Shown here piece by piece: positions 53,701 through 63,103 of a DNA stretch of 64,000 nt. The stretch comes from Verrucomicrobiota bacterium (GTDB taxonomy: Bacteria > Verrucomicrobiota > Verrucomicrobiae > Limisphaerales > UBA11358). The DNA is taken from the NCBI GenBank assembly GCA_014860005.1, contig JACZKP010000076.1, positions 310,001 through 374,000 on the forward strand, given 5' to 3'. Each line of letters starts with the position of its first letter. Positions within the stretch are counted from its first letter, which is position 1. The notes below the pieces were generated by a model. It did no database searches and was not told the DNA's origin. It worked only from the letters and a program-made list of their open reading frames with translations. Position numbers and translations under genes: made by a program.

Positions 53701-54000
53701 GAAGTGGAGCGTGAACTCAAGCGGGAGGAACGCGACATCGCAAAGCGATTCCAGGAATTCGCCGAGAACCATCAACAGCTTCAGCTTTTCGGTGGCGAAG
53801 CTGCGGTTGAAGCCACAAAGGAAGAACTGCGCCAAGAAATGGAACGCCATCGCAGTCATCATGAGGCGATGAAGGAGTTCCTCCAACGCGAGGAGCATCG
53901 TATTCTCGAAAAGATTCTTCCCAATCGGTTCGCCCTACGCGGCGAAGTTTTGGTTCTGCCCGTCACCGTCGAAATTCGCTTGCCGGAGGTGAAGCGATGA
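50749..54000 (+). CDS. DrmD-like SNF2 helicase
   Basis: A 1083-residue protein starting with GTG 50749 (an in-frame ATG at 50779 is possible; neither has a clear ribosome site). The motor shows LLADDVGLGKS (residues 142-152), LDEAH (near 260-264), LTATPHNG, VFTEYKTTLDYL, LLATDAASEGQNL and RNGRLDRHGQ. The N-terminal 110 residues form a small beta domain, and the last 150 are a charged coiled coil. The layout is that of DISARM DrmD helicases. The stop overlaps the methylase ATG (ATGA at 53997). Confidence 0.83.
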   Translation: MPEIANPRPGMIVAVRKRRGVVTSVLEFPSSSGETLRVAQVEYADGNQPFEEQVVWERECHTQVFEPRSLPNVSGSAPVPEESFDCVHRAARWLALSPFVGNTDETASPAIVTAPLFGAIQAEDFQLVPLVRALQMPRVSLLLADDVGLGKSIEAGLVLSELIRRRRIRKVLVLCPAALRYQWQQELRTKFGLHFDIVDRPETHALRKQLGMDANPWRTFQRAITSLHYLKQPDVLEQFIALCRRQMENTASLPWDLVILDEAHNCMPSAVGEDSDLARMVAQISPYFEHRLFLTATPHNGYTHSFSGLLEQLDPVRFTRTDEFSKAEQTRLAQVVIRRLKSEVNETDRALGRPERFAKRIIEPAPLQFSHNELALLERFAEFRRALRALFLGRSKGEQRSGSFAMEILNKRLLSCPFAFADSWQRFREGLATEKAASEAELIGARREVEADVDDDGEREGRQRHASRIAGAWLQERRLQLDPFIKAVDEALFALGLGNFSIEKSVPTDDARFDQLLALIESRLRSGKAWRDDERVIVFTEYKTTLDYLHSRLLDRFPDEPPERFRLLYGGMPDSTRKREEIKQAFNDPADPVRILLATDAASEGQNLQETARLLLHWDVPWNPSRLDQRNGRLDRHGQARDVIIFHFTSEADADLKFLGRVLEKVEQIRTDLGSVSELFDAAFAQRFHQLRDAELVDSQLDLDIKHRRSRSRETLPHCEVKAPETQAAIEWLKKELGFSPASLRSILETAFGMASGGARLTGPDAKGRLRLPGQIPPDWRSIVDDELRLPSRGGVDGALPALVFDPQQFVEVRNGRPVFRPSKDTALLHLGHPMIHRALLRLSRARYPGTAESEACSRWTVRRGEVPTGADALIVITVEELANNELREAFHHWCRGLRFAVRKQRLEGPLPHVPLGDDAQHAPESSSDAIRSARDLWADVLPDVEDALTKHAERLTTQIKKQLATKLTEETREQKQLFATRQREVERELKREERDIAKRFQEFAENHQQLQLFGGEAAVEATKEELRQEMERHRSHHEAMKEFLQREEHRILEKILPNRFALRGEVLVLPVTVEIRLPEVKR

Positions 54001-57000
54001 ACGGCGAAGCGGATTTTCTCTGGTGGGCAGCTTTGCGCCACGGAGGTTGTTTAATTGCACCATCGCGGCTCGGTGAATTTTTCGAGCAGTCGCTCGAACC
54101 ACTCCCGCGCCACCTAGCCGACCAACTCCGTCGAGATCTCACCAGTTTTCAGCATGCCGATGGTGGCGACCTCGGAGGTTTGCTGGATTCGGTGCTCGAA
54201 CAAATTCTAGGACTTGCACCCAGCCAGTGGGCCAAAGCGCAAGGCGTGGAAATAGTTTGGTCGGTCCGCACTGCCGCTGGTGAAAACATCAAACCCCGTC
54301 GTCTCTGGCGTGAACCAAACGGCGGTCTTCTGCCTGTGTTCACCTCGGGTGAAACCCGCCTCGGCATTGGCCGCTCACGCCGCGATGTAGCGCGCGTGAA
54401 CGAATGGCTGCGCCAGAAGCCCGATGCCAAAATCGCCCTCCTCACCAACGGCAACCAATGGCGGCTGATCCATGCAGGTGCGGATTACGACGCATGGTGC
54501 GAGTGGGACACGACCCTTTGGTTTGAAGAAGGCGAACCCGGTCTGCAAGTCATTGCCCTTCGCTCGCTGCTCGGCGTAAAGGCGCTCACACCGGAGATTG
54601 CCGGCAAACCGTCTCCGCTCGTTGCTGCCATTCTTGCGTCACGCCGTGGACAGGCTGAACTCTCTTCCGCTCTCGGTGAGCGCGTTCGTCAAGCCGTCGA
54701 GTTACTCATCACCGAGTCCCGCCCTGTTCTCGAAACGCTCGAAACCGACAAGGAACATCCGGTGTCGCGCCGTCATGTGTACGTCGCGGCGGTGCGACTG
54801 GTCATGCGTTGTGTCGTTGTGCTGTTTGCCGAAGCGCGCGACCTCTTGCCGCGCAATCATCCGATTTACCACAACAGCTACGGTCTCCAGGGATTGCAGG
54901 AACAACTCGAACGCTTCAGTGGCGACCGTGGCCATCGCCAGCTTCGTCAACGACTCTCTGGCTGGCCGCGCATTCTCGCGCTCTTCCGCCTCATCCACCA
55001 CGGCTCGGAACACGAGGCGTTGCCGGTGCTGCGTTACGGCGGAGGATTGTTTACACCCGGTGATGCCAGTTCCTCCGACCCCGTGCTCCGCGCCCTTTCC
55101 GCGTTCGAGAGCAACCGCAACGACATCTGCGATGCCGCCATCGCGCAACTTCTGGACTATCTCACGCGCACGCTTGCCAGCATCCGCGTAGGCCGCGCCG
55201 CGAGCATCGTGGCTACACCCGTGGATTTCTCGCAGCTCGACACCGAATACATCGGCATCCTTTACGAAGGCTTGCTCGACTACGAACTGCGCAAGGCCGA
55301 CCGCGTCCCGCTGCTCTTCTTGAATCTCGGCGACCAACCAGTGCTCCCGCTCGACCGCCTCGAAGCAATGGCAGACGACGCGCTCAACAACCTCGTCAAG
55401 AAAGCCGCCAAAGCGGTGAAAGCTTCCGAGGGTGAGGACGACGAGGAAAGCGAAGATGAGGAATTGGATGAAGCCGACGACGCACCAGCCGACGCGGAAA
55501 TTCCGTCGCCCGAACTTCAGCCCGCCGTGCTTCATGACGAAGCCGACGATGAGCACCGCCAGCTTCGCGACCGAGCTGTTAGTTGGGCGAAACGTGCTGC
55601 ACAAGCTGGCAGCCTTGTCGCTCGCCCACGCGGGCGAGTCACCGCAGACAAGCAACGCGAGTTCGAAGACGCCCTCAATGTTGCCGCCAACAAACTCATC
55701 TCTCGCCTTGTTGCACCCGGCGAATACTTTCTCGTCCGCTGGGGCGGCACGCGCAAAGGCTCTGGAACTTTCTACACCAAGCCCGCGCTCGCTGGCCCGA
55801 CGGTCCGCCGCACGCTGCAACCGCTCTGCTACGCCAGCGATGGACACACACTTCGGCTGCCCAACGAAATCATCGCTCTCAAAGTCGCGGACATTGCGGG
55901 CGGTTCAGGTTCGTTCCCCGTGGCGGCGCTGCGTTACCTGACCCGCGAGCTTTACGACAGCCTCTTCGTTCACCAATGGCTCACGCTCCGTGCCGACGGC
56001 ACGATTGAAGCCACACTCGCGCCCGATGCCCGGCCGCCGTGGTTTCGCGAGGCCATTCTTGATCTGCCGCTCACCGCAGATAATCCCGAGACTCGCATTC
56101 TAGCCCGGCTGCGGCGTCTCATCGTCGAACGTTGCATCTATGCCGTGGACCTCGACCCGCTCGCCGTCGAACTCTGCCGGCTCTCGCTCTGGGTGGAAAC
56201 GATGGATGAGAAACTTCCGTTCTCGTTCCTCGACCACAAAATCAAGGTCGGCAACGCGCTCGTCGGCTGCTGGTTTGACCGCTTCCAAGATTATCCGGCG
56301 ATGGCGTGGGAACGTGAAGGCGGCGACAAGAACCACTCCAACTTCGTCCACCACTTCCGCGACGTGGCCATCACCAAAGGCAAGAAGGCCGGGCAAACCG
56401 TCCGCATCAGCGACCTGTGGACCGCCGACCTCAAGCGCGTGAAGGAGGAACGCGTGAAGCCCGAACTCCGCCACCTCATCGAGAGCCTCGGCGGACAACA
56501 ACTGCTCGGTTTCCTGAAACCGGAGGAAGCCGCCGCGCTGCATGACAAGTCCCTGCGAGCCTTCGAGGAACTGCACAACGACACGCGCGAACCGGAGAAG
56601 CAGGCCAAACTCTACGACGAGAAATTCACCCACGACCCGGAACTCCAGAAACTCCGCCGTGCCTTCGACACCTGGTGCGCCGTCTGGTTCTGGCCGGCGG
56701 ACAAACTCGATATTGCGCCTACGCCCGCTATCTTTCTCAACCCGCCGCCGGAAACCCTGGCCGAGGTGGAACGCCTAAGCGACGAGCACCATTTCTTCCA
56801 TTGGGAAATCGAGTTCCCGGATGTGTTCACCGGCGAACGCGCCGGCTTCGATGCGCTCATCGGCAATCCGCCTTGGGAAATTCAGAAGCCGAATTCATTC
56901 GAGTTCTTTTCCAACGTTGATCCCCTCTATCGCACCTACGGCAAACAAGAGGCGGTGGACAAGCAGAAGAACTATTTTGCCGGCAGCGCATCCACGGAAG

Positions 57001-59648
57001 ACGACTGGCTGCGTTACAACGCGCGAATAAAGTCACTTTCCAATTGGACTAAATCTGTCGGAGAGCCTTTCGGCGTCGAACTCTGGGAAGAGGAAGGTAT
57101 CCGCTTCAGCTTTTCCCGCAGTTCAAAGGAGAACGAAGTGCTGCATCAATTGTGGAAACAGGCCCGCGCCTCGCGGAAGGGATACTCCGATGTGAAGCAC
57201 CCGTTTCGGCATCAAGGCTCAGCCGACATCAACACCTACAAGTTGTTCCTTGAACAGGCATTTTGTCTCCTGAGCGCGAGTGGACGCTTGGGAATGATTA
57301 CGCCTTCGGGAATCCTTTCTGATAAGGGCGCGACAGATTTGCGCCGACTGTTCGTGAACGATGCTTATTGGGATTTCGCATTCGGATTCATCAATTTGAA
57401 CATGATTTTCGAGGCGGTTTATTACCGCTTCAAGTTCTGTATCGTTGGCGTGCAAAAGGGTGGGACGCCCGCAGCCGTGAAGACTGCATTTTCTCGTTAT
57501 CACATCGAAGATTGGGAACGAGCAGAGACGGTTTTTATTCCATATCCCGTCGAAGCCATCAAAAAGTTCAGCCCTACGTCTCTGGCATTCGTTGAAACAC
57601 GGACCGCAAAGGATTTAGCGATTGTCGAAAAGATTTACTCCTCTGGCCAATTGCTCGGCGGATCAGGCGAGCGAGGATGGGGAATTCACTACGCGCGTGA
57701 GTTCGATATGACTGGCGACTCTGCGCTATTCCCACCGCGTCCTAAATGGGAAGACCAAGGATACCGACCTGACGAATACGGTCATTGGTTGAAAGGAGAC
57801 TGGAAACCCTGGACGGGGTCACGCGCAGTTGCTCAGCGTGGCGACTCCCTTGTGCTTTCGCGTGACGGCACGCAGGTTATTTCACAAGCTGGAATCGAGG
57901 ACATCGCCGTGCCGCTTTACGAGGGTCGAATGATCGGCCAGTTCGATTTCAGTCAGAAGGGCTGGGTAAGCGGCAAGGGCCGCACGGCGGTGTGGCGTGA
58001 CTTCTCGTGGGCCGAGAAATTTGTTGAGCCACAATTCTTGATATCGCTTCGCGACCAAGATGCAGTCTATTTACAAAAGCACTTGGACGACTTCCAAGAG
58101 CAGTTTGGCAAAGAGGCGGTTGAAAGTGAGGAACGGAGGTTGTCCAGCCAAGCGGAATGGCTTCAGTGGCGGAACTCGCTCCGACGGAAGCTTTCGTTCA
58201 TGGCGATCGGTTCAGCGTTCAACACTCGGACAATGACAGCCGCATTTGTCGATGACGCTGCGTGCGGAAATTCCTGTCCCGTGCTCTCGAAAAGCCATTC
58301 CCCGTTGGCGCTCTTAAGCGCAATGAACAGTTTGGCATTCGACTATGCGTTCCGTTCCAGACTTGGCGGCTTGAACCTAAACTTCTTTGTTGTCGCGGAA
58401 GCAGCCACTCCGTTGCGGGACAAGTTTCCCAACTCTGTTCAGCGGTTCATCGCAGCGTTGTCATTGTGTTCAATTCAATTCGCTGAATTGTGGCTTTCAT
58501 TCCAAGATGGGCCAGTTGGTTGGAAGCAAGCCTGGGCTTTGACCACCTCTGAGCGCTTGCGACTTCGCTGCATTCTTGACGCAGTGATCGCACAGCTATT
58601 TGGTCTGAGTGAAACCGACTTCGGTTGGATTCTCTCCAACTGTGACCACCCGATACAGGTGGTCACAGCGAAAAATTTCATGCGCACGCTCGACCCCAAG
58701 GGCTTCTGGCGCGTGGACAAGGACCAGCCGCCGGAGTTGCGCCACACCGTGCTTGCCCAGGTCGCCTTTGCAGAGTTGCAACGCCTCGGCCTCGACGACT
58801 TCCTCGCCCTGAACAACGGCGAAGGCTGGCTGTTGCCCGAAACCCTGCGCCTCGCCGATTACGGATTGGGCCATGACGAACGTGCGCAGCAACCGCAACC
58901 TGTGGCCGCTGCCCTCGGCCCGCGCTTCCTTCCGTGGCAGTTGAACGAAGACGTGGCCGCCAGTTGGGAGGAATGCCGTCGCCATGCCGAAAATATCCGC
59001 GCCATCCGCGCCAAATTCGCCCCGGTGGAATCAGCACCTATTGCTGAAACCGAAATCAAAGCCGCAGAAGATCAGAAGCCATCCAGGAAAATAGCCGCTC
59101 CAAAAGCTGTCCCGGTGGAACTCCCATTGGCAATCGATCTCTTTGGTCGAGTTACAGAGGCGCAACCAATCACACGCCCGCTTCCAGCATCCAAACGCGT
59201 GCCGCACAAACCACTTGTCTATTCGATCCAACTTCTGCGTGCGCTACTCGCCGAGGCTGGCGGAAGTATATCGTGGCCACGGCTTGTGGATGCTTACACG
59301 CTCGCAACCCGCCCTGAATTGATGCTGCAAAAGGCTTCGGTTGGAGATGGCAAGCTGGTTTCGGCTTGGGCGAAGAATTGGAACGAGACGCCTGCATTGG
59401 GTGGTTTGGTTGATGCCATTGAGAACCTTGGCACAGGCAACCTGTCCACTGAGAAGCAAAATGGTGTGTGGGCACTAAGTCTCTTGGATGGGCCGAAGCA
59501 AGTGCAGGCAGAACATGTCATTTACGACGCCTGGCTCGCATTGCGAGTCCTCGGACCAGCGCCGGAAATTCCGGACAAGAAAACTTTGCTCAATATTGCC
59601 GAGTTTAACGATTGGACACAAAAAATGGAGGGTGTGTTGGTCCACTGA
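53997..59648 (+). CDS. very large N6-adenine DNA methylase (PglX/DrmMI/type IIG-like)
   Basis: A 1883-residue protein. Motif I DIAGGSGSFP is near residue 630, followed by AVDLDPLAVELCRLSLW near 715 and the adenine-specific NPPW near 956. The N-terminal 200 residues (RLGIGRSRRDVARVNEWL, then IALLTNGNQWRLI) resemble the N-terminal domain of type IIG/ISP restriction-methylation proteins but show no convincing ExK. An acidic linker lies near 470-510. The C-terminal third probably holds target recognition. It follows the helicase with an ATGA overlap. In DISARM and BREX such enzymes mark host DNA. Confidence 0.83.
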   Translation: MNGEADFLWWAALRHGGCLIAPSRLGEFFEQSLEPLPRHLADQLRRDLTSFQHADGGDLGGLLDSVLEQILGLAPSQWAKAQGVEIVWSVRTAAGENIKPRRLWREPNGGLLPVFTSGETRLGIGRSRRDVARVNEWLRQKPDAKIALLTNGNQWRLIHAGADYDAWCEWDTTLWFEEGEPGLQVIALRSLLGVKALTPEIAGKPSPLVAAILASRRGQAELSSALGERVRQAVELLITESRPVLETLETDKEHPVSRRHVYVAAVRLVMRCVVVLFAEARDLLPRNHPIYHNSYGLQGLQEQLERFSGDRGHRQLRQRLSGWPRILALFRLIHHGSEHEALPVLRYGGGLFTPGDASSSDPVLRALSAFESNRNDICDAAIAQLLDYLTRTLASIRVGRAASIVATPVDFSQLDTEYIGILYEGLLDYELRKADRVPLLFLNLGDQPVLPLDRLEAMADDALNNLVKKAAKAVKASEGEDDEESEDEELDEADDAPADAEIPSPELQPAVLHDEADDEHRQLRDRAVSWAKRAAQAGSLVARPRGRVTADKQREFEDALNVAANKLISRLVAPGEYFLVRWGGTRKGSGTFYTKPALAGPTVRRTLQPLCYASDGHTLRLPNEIIALKVADIAGGSGSFPVAALRYLTRELYDSLFVHQWLTLRADGTIEATLAPDARPPWFREAILDLPLTADNPETRILARLRRLIVERCIYAVDLDPLAVELCRLSLWVETMDEKLPFSFLDHKIKVGNALVGCWFDRFQDYPAMAWEREGGDKNHSNFVHHFRDVAITKGKKAGQTVRISDLWTADLKRVKEERVKPELRHLIESLGGQQLLGFLKPEEAAALHDKSLRAFEELHNDTREPEKQAKLYDEKFTHDPELQKLRRAFDTWCAVWFWPADKLDIAPTPAIFLNPPPETLAEVERLSDEHHFFHWEIEFPDVFTGERAGFDALIGNPPWEIQKPNSFEFFSNVDPLYRTYGKQEAVDKQKNYFAGSASTEDDWLRYNARIKSLSNWTKSVGEPFGVELWEEEGIRFSFSRSSKENEVLHQLWKQARASRKGYSDVKHPFRHQGSADINTYKLFLEQAFCLLSASGRLGMITPSGILSDKGATDLRRLFVNDAYWDFAFGFINLNMIFEAVYYRFKFCIVGVQKGGTPAAVKTAFSRYHIEDWERAETVFIPYPVEAIKKFSPTSLAFVETRTAKDLAIVEKIYSSGQLLGGSGERGWGIHYAREFDMTGDSALFPPRPKWEDQGYRPDEYGHWLKGDWKPWTGSRAVAQRGDSLVLSRDGTQVISQAGIEDIAVPLYEGRMIGQFDFSQKGWVSGKGRTAVWRDFSWAEKFVEPQFLISLRDQDAVYLQKHLDDFQEQFGKEAVESEERRLSSQAEWLQWRNSLRRKLSFMAIGSAFNTRTMTAAFVDDAACGNSCPVLSKSHSPLALLSAMNSLAFDYAFRSRLGGLNLNFFVVAEAATPLRDKFPNSVQRFIAALSLCSIQFAELWLSFQDGPVGWKQAWALTTSERLRLRCILDAVIAQLFGLSETDFGWILSNCDHPIQVVTAKNFMRTLDPKGFWRVDKDQPPELRHTVLAQVAFAELQRLGLDDFLALNNGEGWLLPETLRLADYGLGHDERAQQPQPVAAALGPRFLPWQLNEDVAASWEECRRHAENIRAIRAKFAPVESAPIAETEIKAAEDQKPSRKIAAPKAVPVELPLAIDLFGRVTEAQPITRPLPASKRVPHKPLVYSIQLLRALLAEAGGSISWPRLVDAYTLATRPELMLQKASVGDGKLVSAWAKNWNETPALGGLVDAIENLGTGNLSTEKQNGVWALSLLDGPKQVQAEHVIYDAWLALRVLGPAPEIPDKKTLLNIAEFNDWTQKMEGVLVH

Positions 59649-59687
59649 TGTCCACCGGGGCACGCCAGACTTACGCTGCGATTTCAA

Positions 59688-61700
59688 ATGAAGAAACGAC
59701 ATGCTCATCCCAGTCTGCCAGGCCTCGCCGAGCCGGTTGAGGTTTCACTCAAGCCCGTCAAGGGCCGCGAAGAACCAACCGTTTGGTTGCGAGCGATCGC
59801 GATTCATTCTGATTGGCCCACGGAGTCCGGCACGCTCCTCCGGGAAATTAAGTTGCACCGAGGGCTGAACGTCCTGTGGGCAGAGCCTGCTCCCACCGGC
59901 ACAAAAAATCGCCTGAGTGGGCACGCCACTGGCAAGACCACATTTTGCCGACTCGTGCGCTATGTATTGAATGATGCAGACGCGGGCACGAAAGATTTTC
60001 GCCAACGCTTTCAGGCAAAGTTTCCTCGGGGCTGGGTTTTCGGTGAAGTTGTTGTCGCCGGCCAAGTCTGGCTCGTGGGCCGACCTCTTGGTCGAATGGG
60101 TTATCATCCGTTCGCAGTCAAGGGAGGAACATTGCCTGATGCAAAAGGTGCGCAGCCAATGCGCGGCGGGTATGAGGATTACTGCCAAGCATTAGCCGAC
60201 AAAGTTTTCGCAGATGTGACGTTGCGAAATCTCTCAGGCACAAACCGTGCATTGACTTGGGATTGCCTTCTGGAGTGGCTTGCCCGCGATCAGGAAGCTC
60301 GCTTCACTGGATTGCTTGAGTGGCGTCACGAGGACAGTGACTACGAATCCCCGACATTGCTGGACGCGGACAAGGAAAACTTGGTCCGCGTCATCCTGGG
60401 CTTAGTCGAAGGAGACGAACAAAAACTCTTGCGCGAGCACGCTCAGAAATCGTCTGAGCACCGACGTTTGTTGGAGGATCGTCCGAGCCGCACCTATCAC
60501 GCCGAACGCCAGCGAGACGTGTTGAAGGCTCTGAGTGGTCAAGAAGTGGCCAAGCCCGATGATCCTCTACTGCTGGAAGGGATCAAGAAGCAGGCTCGTG
60601 GATGGCGCAAGGAAACCACAGATGCAAGGGCCGCACTCAAAGCTGAAAAGGAAGAGCACCAATGGCAGGAGCTTTTCGCGAAAGCCGAAGCTCAATTGAT
60701 GCTGGTGCAAGGTTCACTAACCGAGGCAGACCGCGACTTGCAAAAATTACAGGGCACGCTCGCTTCAACCAAGCAGACCGTTGCGAAAGTAGATCAGCAC
60801 GACGACTTACGCGAGTTGATGCCTTTCAAAGGAAGATGTTCGCAGCCACTGAATGAAGCTTGGAAGAGCAAGTGTCCTCTTGCCGCGCAGCGACCCGCCG
60901 ACGACGAATTCGACAAGTTCATCCTGAATGCGAAGAACGATGCGGAGCGCACGGAAGCATTCGTGAAGCGGCAGCGCCAGGAGTGTTCGCGTTTGGCAAC
61001 CTTGGTGCGCAAGAAGGAAAAGGAGCGCGACGACGCGAGGACTGGACTATGGAGATTCCGAGAAGCGATGGAGAAGAAACTCACGAAAGCCGATGAACCA
61101 CGACTCCGTGCCGAGGCGCTGGAAGCGGCGCTGAAGATTTATCAGGTTGCGTGCGACGAATGTGAGTCGCTGGAGAAGAATTTGAAGAAGTTGGATCGTG
61201 ATAAGCGTAAACTCGACCAGCAACTTAAAGACAAGGAACGCCAGCATATTGAGCGCATCTCCCGGTTTTCCCGCATTTACGATTTTTTTGCCAAGAAGCT
61301 GCTGGGCGATGACGTGGCTGCCACAATCGAGTTCACGGGGAAGGCAATCGAGCCTGCAATCACTTATCACGGGCCGTATGACAGCACCGCGCTCAAACTG
61401 GCAAAGTTTCTTGCGTTCGACCTGAGCAGCCTCGCTTTGGGAATTGTCGGCGGCGGCCATCATCCTCGTTTCCTCTTGCATGACAGCCCGCGCGAAGCGG
61501 ACCTGACACGCGCGATCTACCACGAACTTTTCCGTGCCGCAGTAGCCCTTGAAGGCCCATCGGAAGGAGACGCGCCATTTCAATACATCATCACCACGAC
61601 AGAGCCGCCGCCCGATGACGTGAAAACGAAACCGTGGTTGCTCGATCCAGTTCTGAACGCAACCGAAGGCACAGGGAGGCTGTTTGGAGTTGATCTATGA
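59688..61700 (+). CDS. Rad50/SMC-like ATPase
   Basis: A 670-residue protein (ATG 59688). The Walker A motif is GHATGKTTF near residues 80-88, and a Walker B-like RFLLHDSP lies near residue 596. Between them run coiled coils, with a central CSQPLNEAWKSKC pair that recalls the zinc hook of Rad50, although not the CxxC form. The last 60 residues are globular. The stop overlaps the next ATG (ATGA at 61697). I infer that it forms a DNA-sensing or DNA-loading complex with the neighbours. Confidence 0.7.
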   Translation: MKKRHAHPSLPGLAEPVEVSLKPVKGREEPTVWLRAIAIHSDWPTESGTLLREIKLHRGLNVLWAEPAPTGTKNRLSGHATGKTTFCRLVRYVLNDADAGTKDFRQRFQAKFPRGWVFGEVVVAGQVWLVGRPLGRMGYHPFAVKGGTLPDAKGAQPMRGGYEDYCQALADKVFADVTLRNLSGTNRALTWDCLLEWLARDQEARFTGLLEWRHEDSDYESPTLLDADKENLVRVILGLVEGDEQKLLREHAQKSSEHRRLLEDRPSRTYHAERQRDVLKALSGQEVAKPDDPLLLEGIKKQARGWRKETTDARAALKAEKEEHQWQELFAKAEAQLMLVQGSLTEADRDLQKLQGTLASTKQTVAKVDQHDDLRELMPFKGRCSQPLNEAWKSKCPLAAQRPADDEFDKFILNAKNDAERTEAFVKRQRQECSRLATLVRKKEKERDDARTGLWRFREAMEKKLTKADEPRLRAEALEAALKIYQVACDECESLEKNLKKLDRDKRKLDQQLKDKERQHIERISRFSRIYDFFAKKLLGDDVAATIEFTGKAIEPAITYHGPYDSTALKLAKFLAFDLSSLALGIVGGGHHPRFLLHDSPREADLTRAIYHELFRAAVALEGPSEGDAPFQYIITTTEPPPDDVKTKPWLLDPVLNATEGTGRLFGVDL

Positions 61701-63103
61701 GTCTGTGCGTCGCATGGAAATATGAGGAAGCTGGTAGGGCGCACATTGTTTTCGCGGCCGATTCTTGCGCCGTTTTCGTGGGCGACGTATTGCCGTATGG
61801 GGGAATCAAAGTTCTCGAACTTCCGGTTAGAATTATTTCAGCCACCGACGCTCAATCAGGAATAGCGCAAAATCTGTTCGTGGGAAATTACGGAATGGCC
61901 TTCGCAGGAAGTTATCTTTCCGCCTTCTTGCTGAAGGAACTGATCGCCGAGGTTTTGACGCACCTTCAATTCCTCGGATCGGCCAACGCAATTTCCTTCG
62001 ATAAGGTCTGCGATTTGGTTCATCGGGTTCATTTGCATTTTCATGAGAAAATTCGAGTTCATCTGAAGTCGGGTTACGAAATCGATTTCTTCCTGGGTGG
62101 TTTTTGTCCGACGACGCAAAAGGTTCGAGTCGCAAAATTTTTCGTCGCTCCAAACACCCTGAAGCCTGTTTGTATTGAAATTCTAACCTCCGCTGGATTC
62201 TCGTATGACACGGTCGGGAATGAGGATGGACAGAAGCGGTTTCAAGACCTGATGCGACTCAGCCTCTCCGGACCACCTTGCAGAACCCATTTCGCAGCCT
62301 TTCGCAGGCTTTGGGACATTATTCGAGACCCAGAATACAAATTCGTCACCGGCGCTGTGCAGTATGGAGAATTTGCGCCTCATAATTTCCAACTGGTCGG
62401 AGCTTTCGATGTTAAGTGTGTAGACGGGCATCTGAAAAATCGCACATTCATTCGCGGAACAGACTTGGAGGAAATACACAAGCCGACTGCGATGGATGAT
62501 TTCCACCTCCAATATACCTACGGCAACCCATTCGATGAGGACATCAAGTGTTTCGATTTGGAGCGTCCTTTTATGGAGGGAAACGGGGTTTATCATGTTT
62601 TGGACGAACAGATCACCCTTCTTCCTGCCGACGAACGATGGCCGCAATGGTATTCTGAGGAACTCGCCATGTTGCGGATTGCTTTGGGTGACAAGATTCC
62701 CATCGAGCATATTGGCAGCACTTCGGTGGCCCAGCTCGCAGCAGTTCCGAATCTCGATATTCTCATTGGCGTTGAAAAACTCGGAGATGCAACCATCGCG
62801 CCGTTCAAATTAAACCTGCTCGGTTATGAGTTTCTGAGAGACAAATTCTTGCCAAGGCAAGGTTTCTACCGAAAGCGAGGAAGGCGGTCCTTCAACCTGC
62901 ACATTGTTGAGCGTGATAGTGTGCTGTGGGGGAACCATCTCGCAGTTCGGAACTACTTGCGCGCAAATGAAGCTGAACGCGTCGTTTACAGCGCCGAGAG
63001 AATGCGGATTCTTAACGCCAGCTCTTGGACTCTGGTGCGTTACTTGACCGCCAAATCTGGCTACCTCAATCACTTGATCGCGAAGGCAACAGGCCATGAG
63101 TGA
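61697..63103 (+). CDS. Ntn-hydrolase-like domain fused to GrpB nucleotidyltransferase-like domain
   Basis: A 468-residue protein in an ATGA overlap. Residues 1-210 resemble a proteasome-type Ntn domain (SLCVAWKYEEAGRAHIVFAADS, then QNLFVGNYGMAFAGSYLSAFL). Residues about 310-460 are a GrpB/UPF0157 domain: EELAMLRIALGDKIPIEHIGSTSV, PNLDILIGVEK, RSFNLHIVERDS. GrpB proteins belong to the nucleotidyltransferase superfamily, with the GST and LDI strand forming the site. The fusion is unusual. Its last eight bases overlap the next gene. The GrpB call is firm; the Ntn call is from pattern only. Confidence 0.65.
   Translation: MSLCVAWKYEEAGRAHIVFAADSCAVFVGDVLPYGGIKVLELPVRIISATDAQSGIAQNLFVGNYGMAFAGSYLSAFLLKELIAEVLTHLQFLGSANAISFDKVCDLVHRVHLHFHEKIRVHLKSGYEIDFFLGGFCPTTQKVRVAKFFVAPNTLKPVCIEILTSAGFSYDTVGNEDGQKRFQDLMRLSLSGPPCRTHFAAFRRLWDIIRDPEYKFVTGAVQYGEFAPHNFQLVGAFDVKCVDGHLKNRTFIRGTDLEEIHKPTAMDDFHLQYTYGNPFDEDIKCFDLERPFMEGNGVYHVLDEQITLLPADERWPQWYSEELAMLRIALGDKIPIEHIGSTSVAQLAAVPNLDILIGVEKLGDATIAPFKLNLLGYEFLRDKFLPRQGFYRKRGRRSFNLHIVERDSVLWGNHLAVRNYLRANEAERVVYSAERMRILNASSWTLVRYLTAKSGYLNHLIAKATGHE

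Noticed and set aside
54702..55847. 381-codon minus-strand open frame
   Set aside because: Antisense to the methylase, a common shadow in GC-rich DNA. Valine/glycine-rich translation without motifs.
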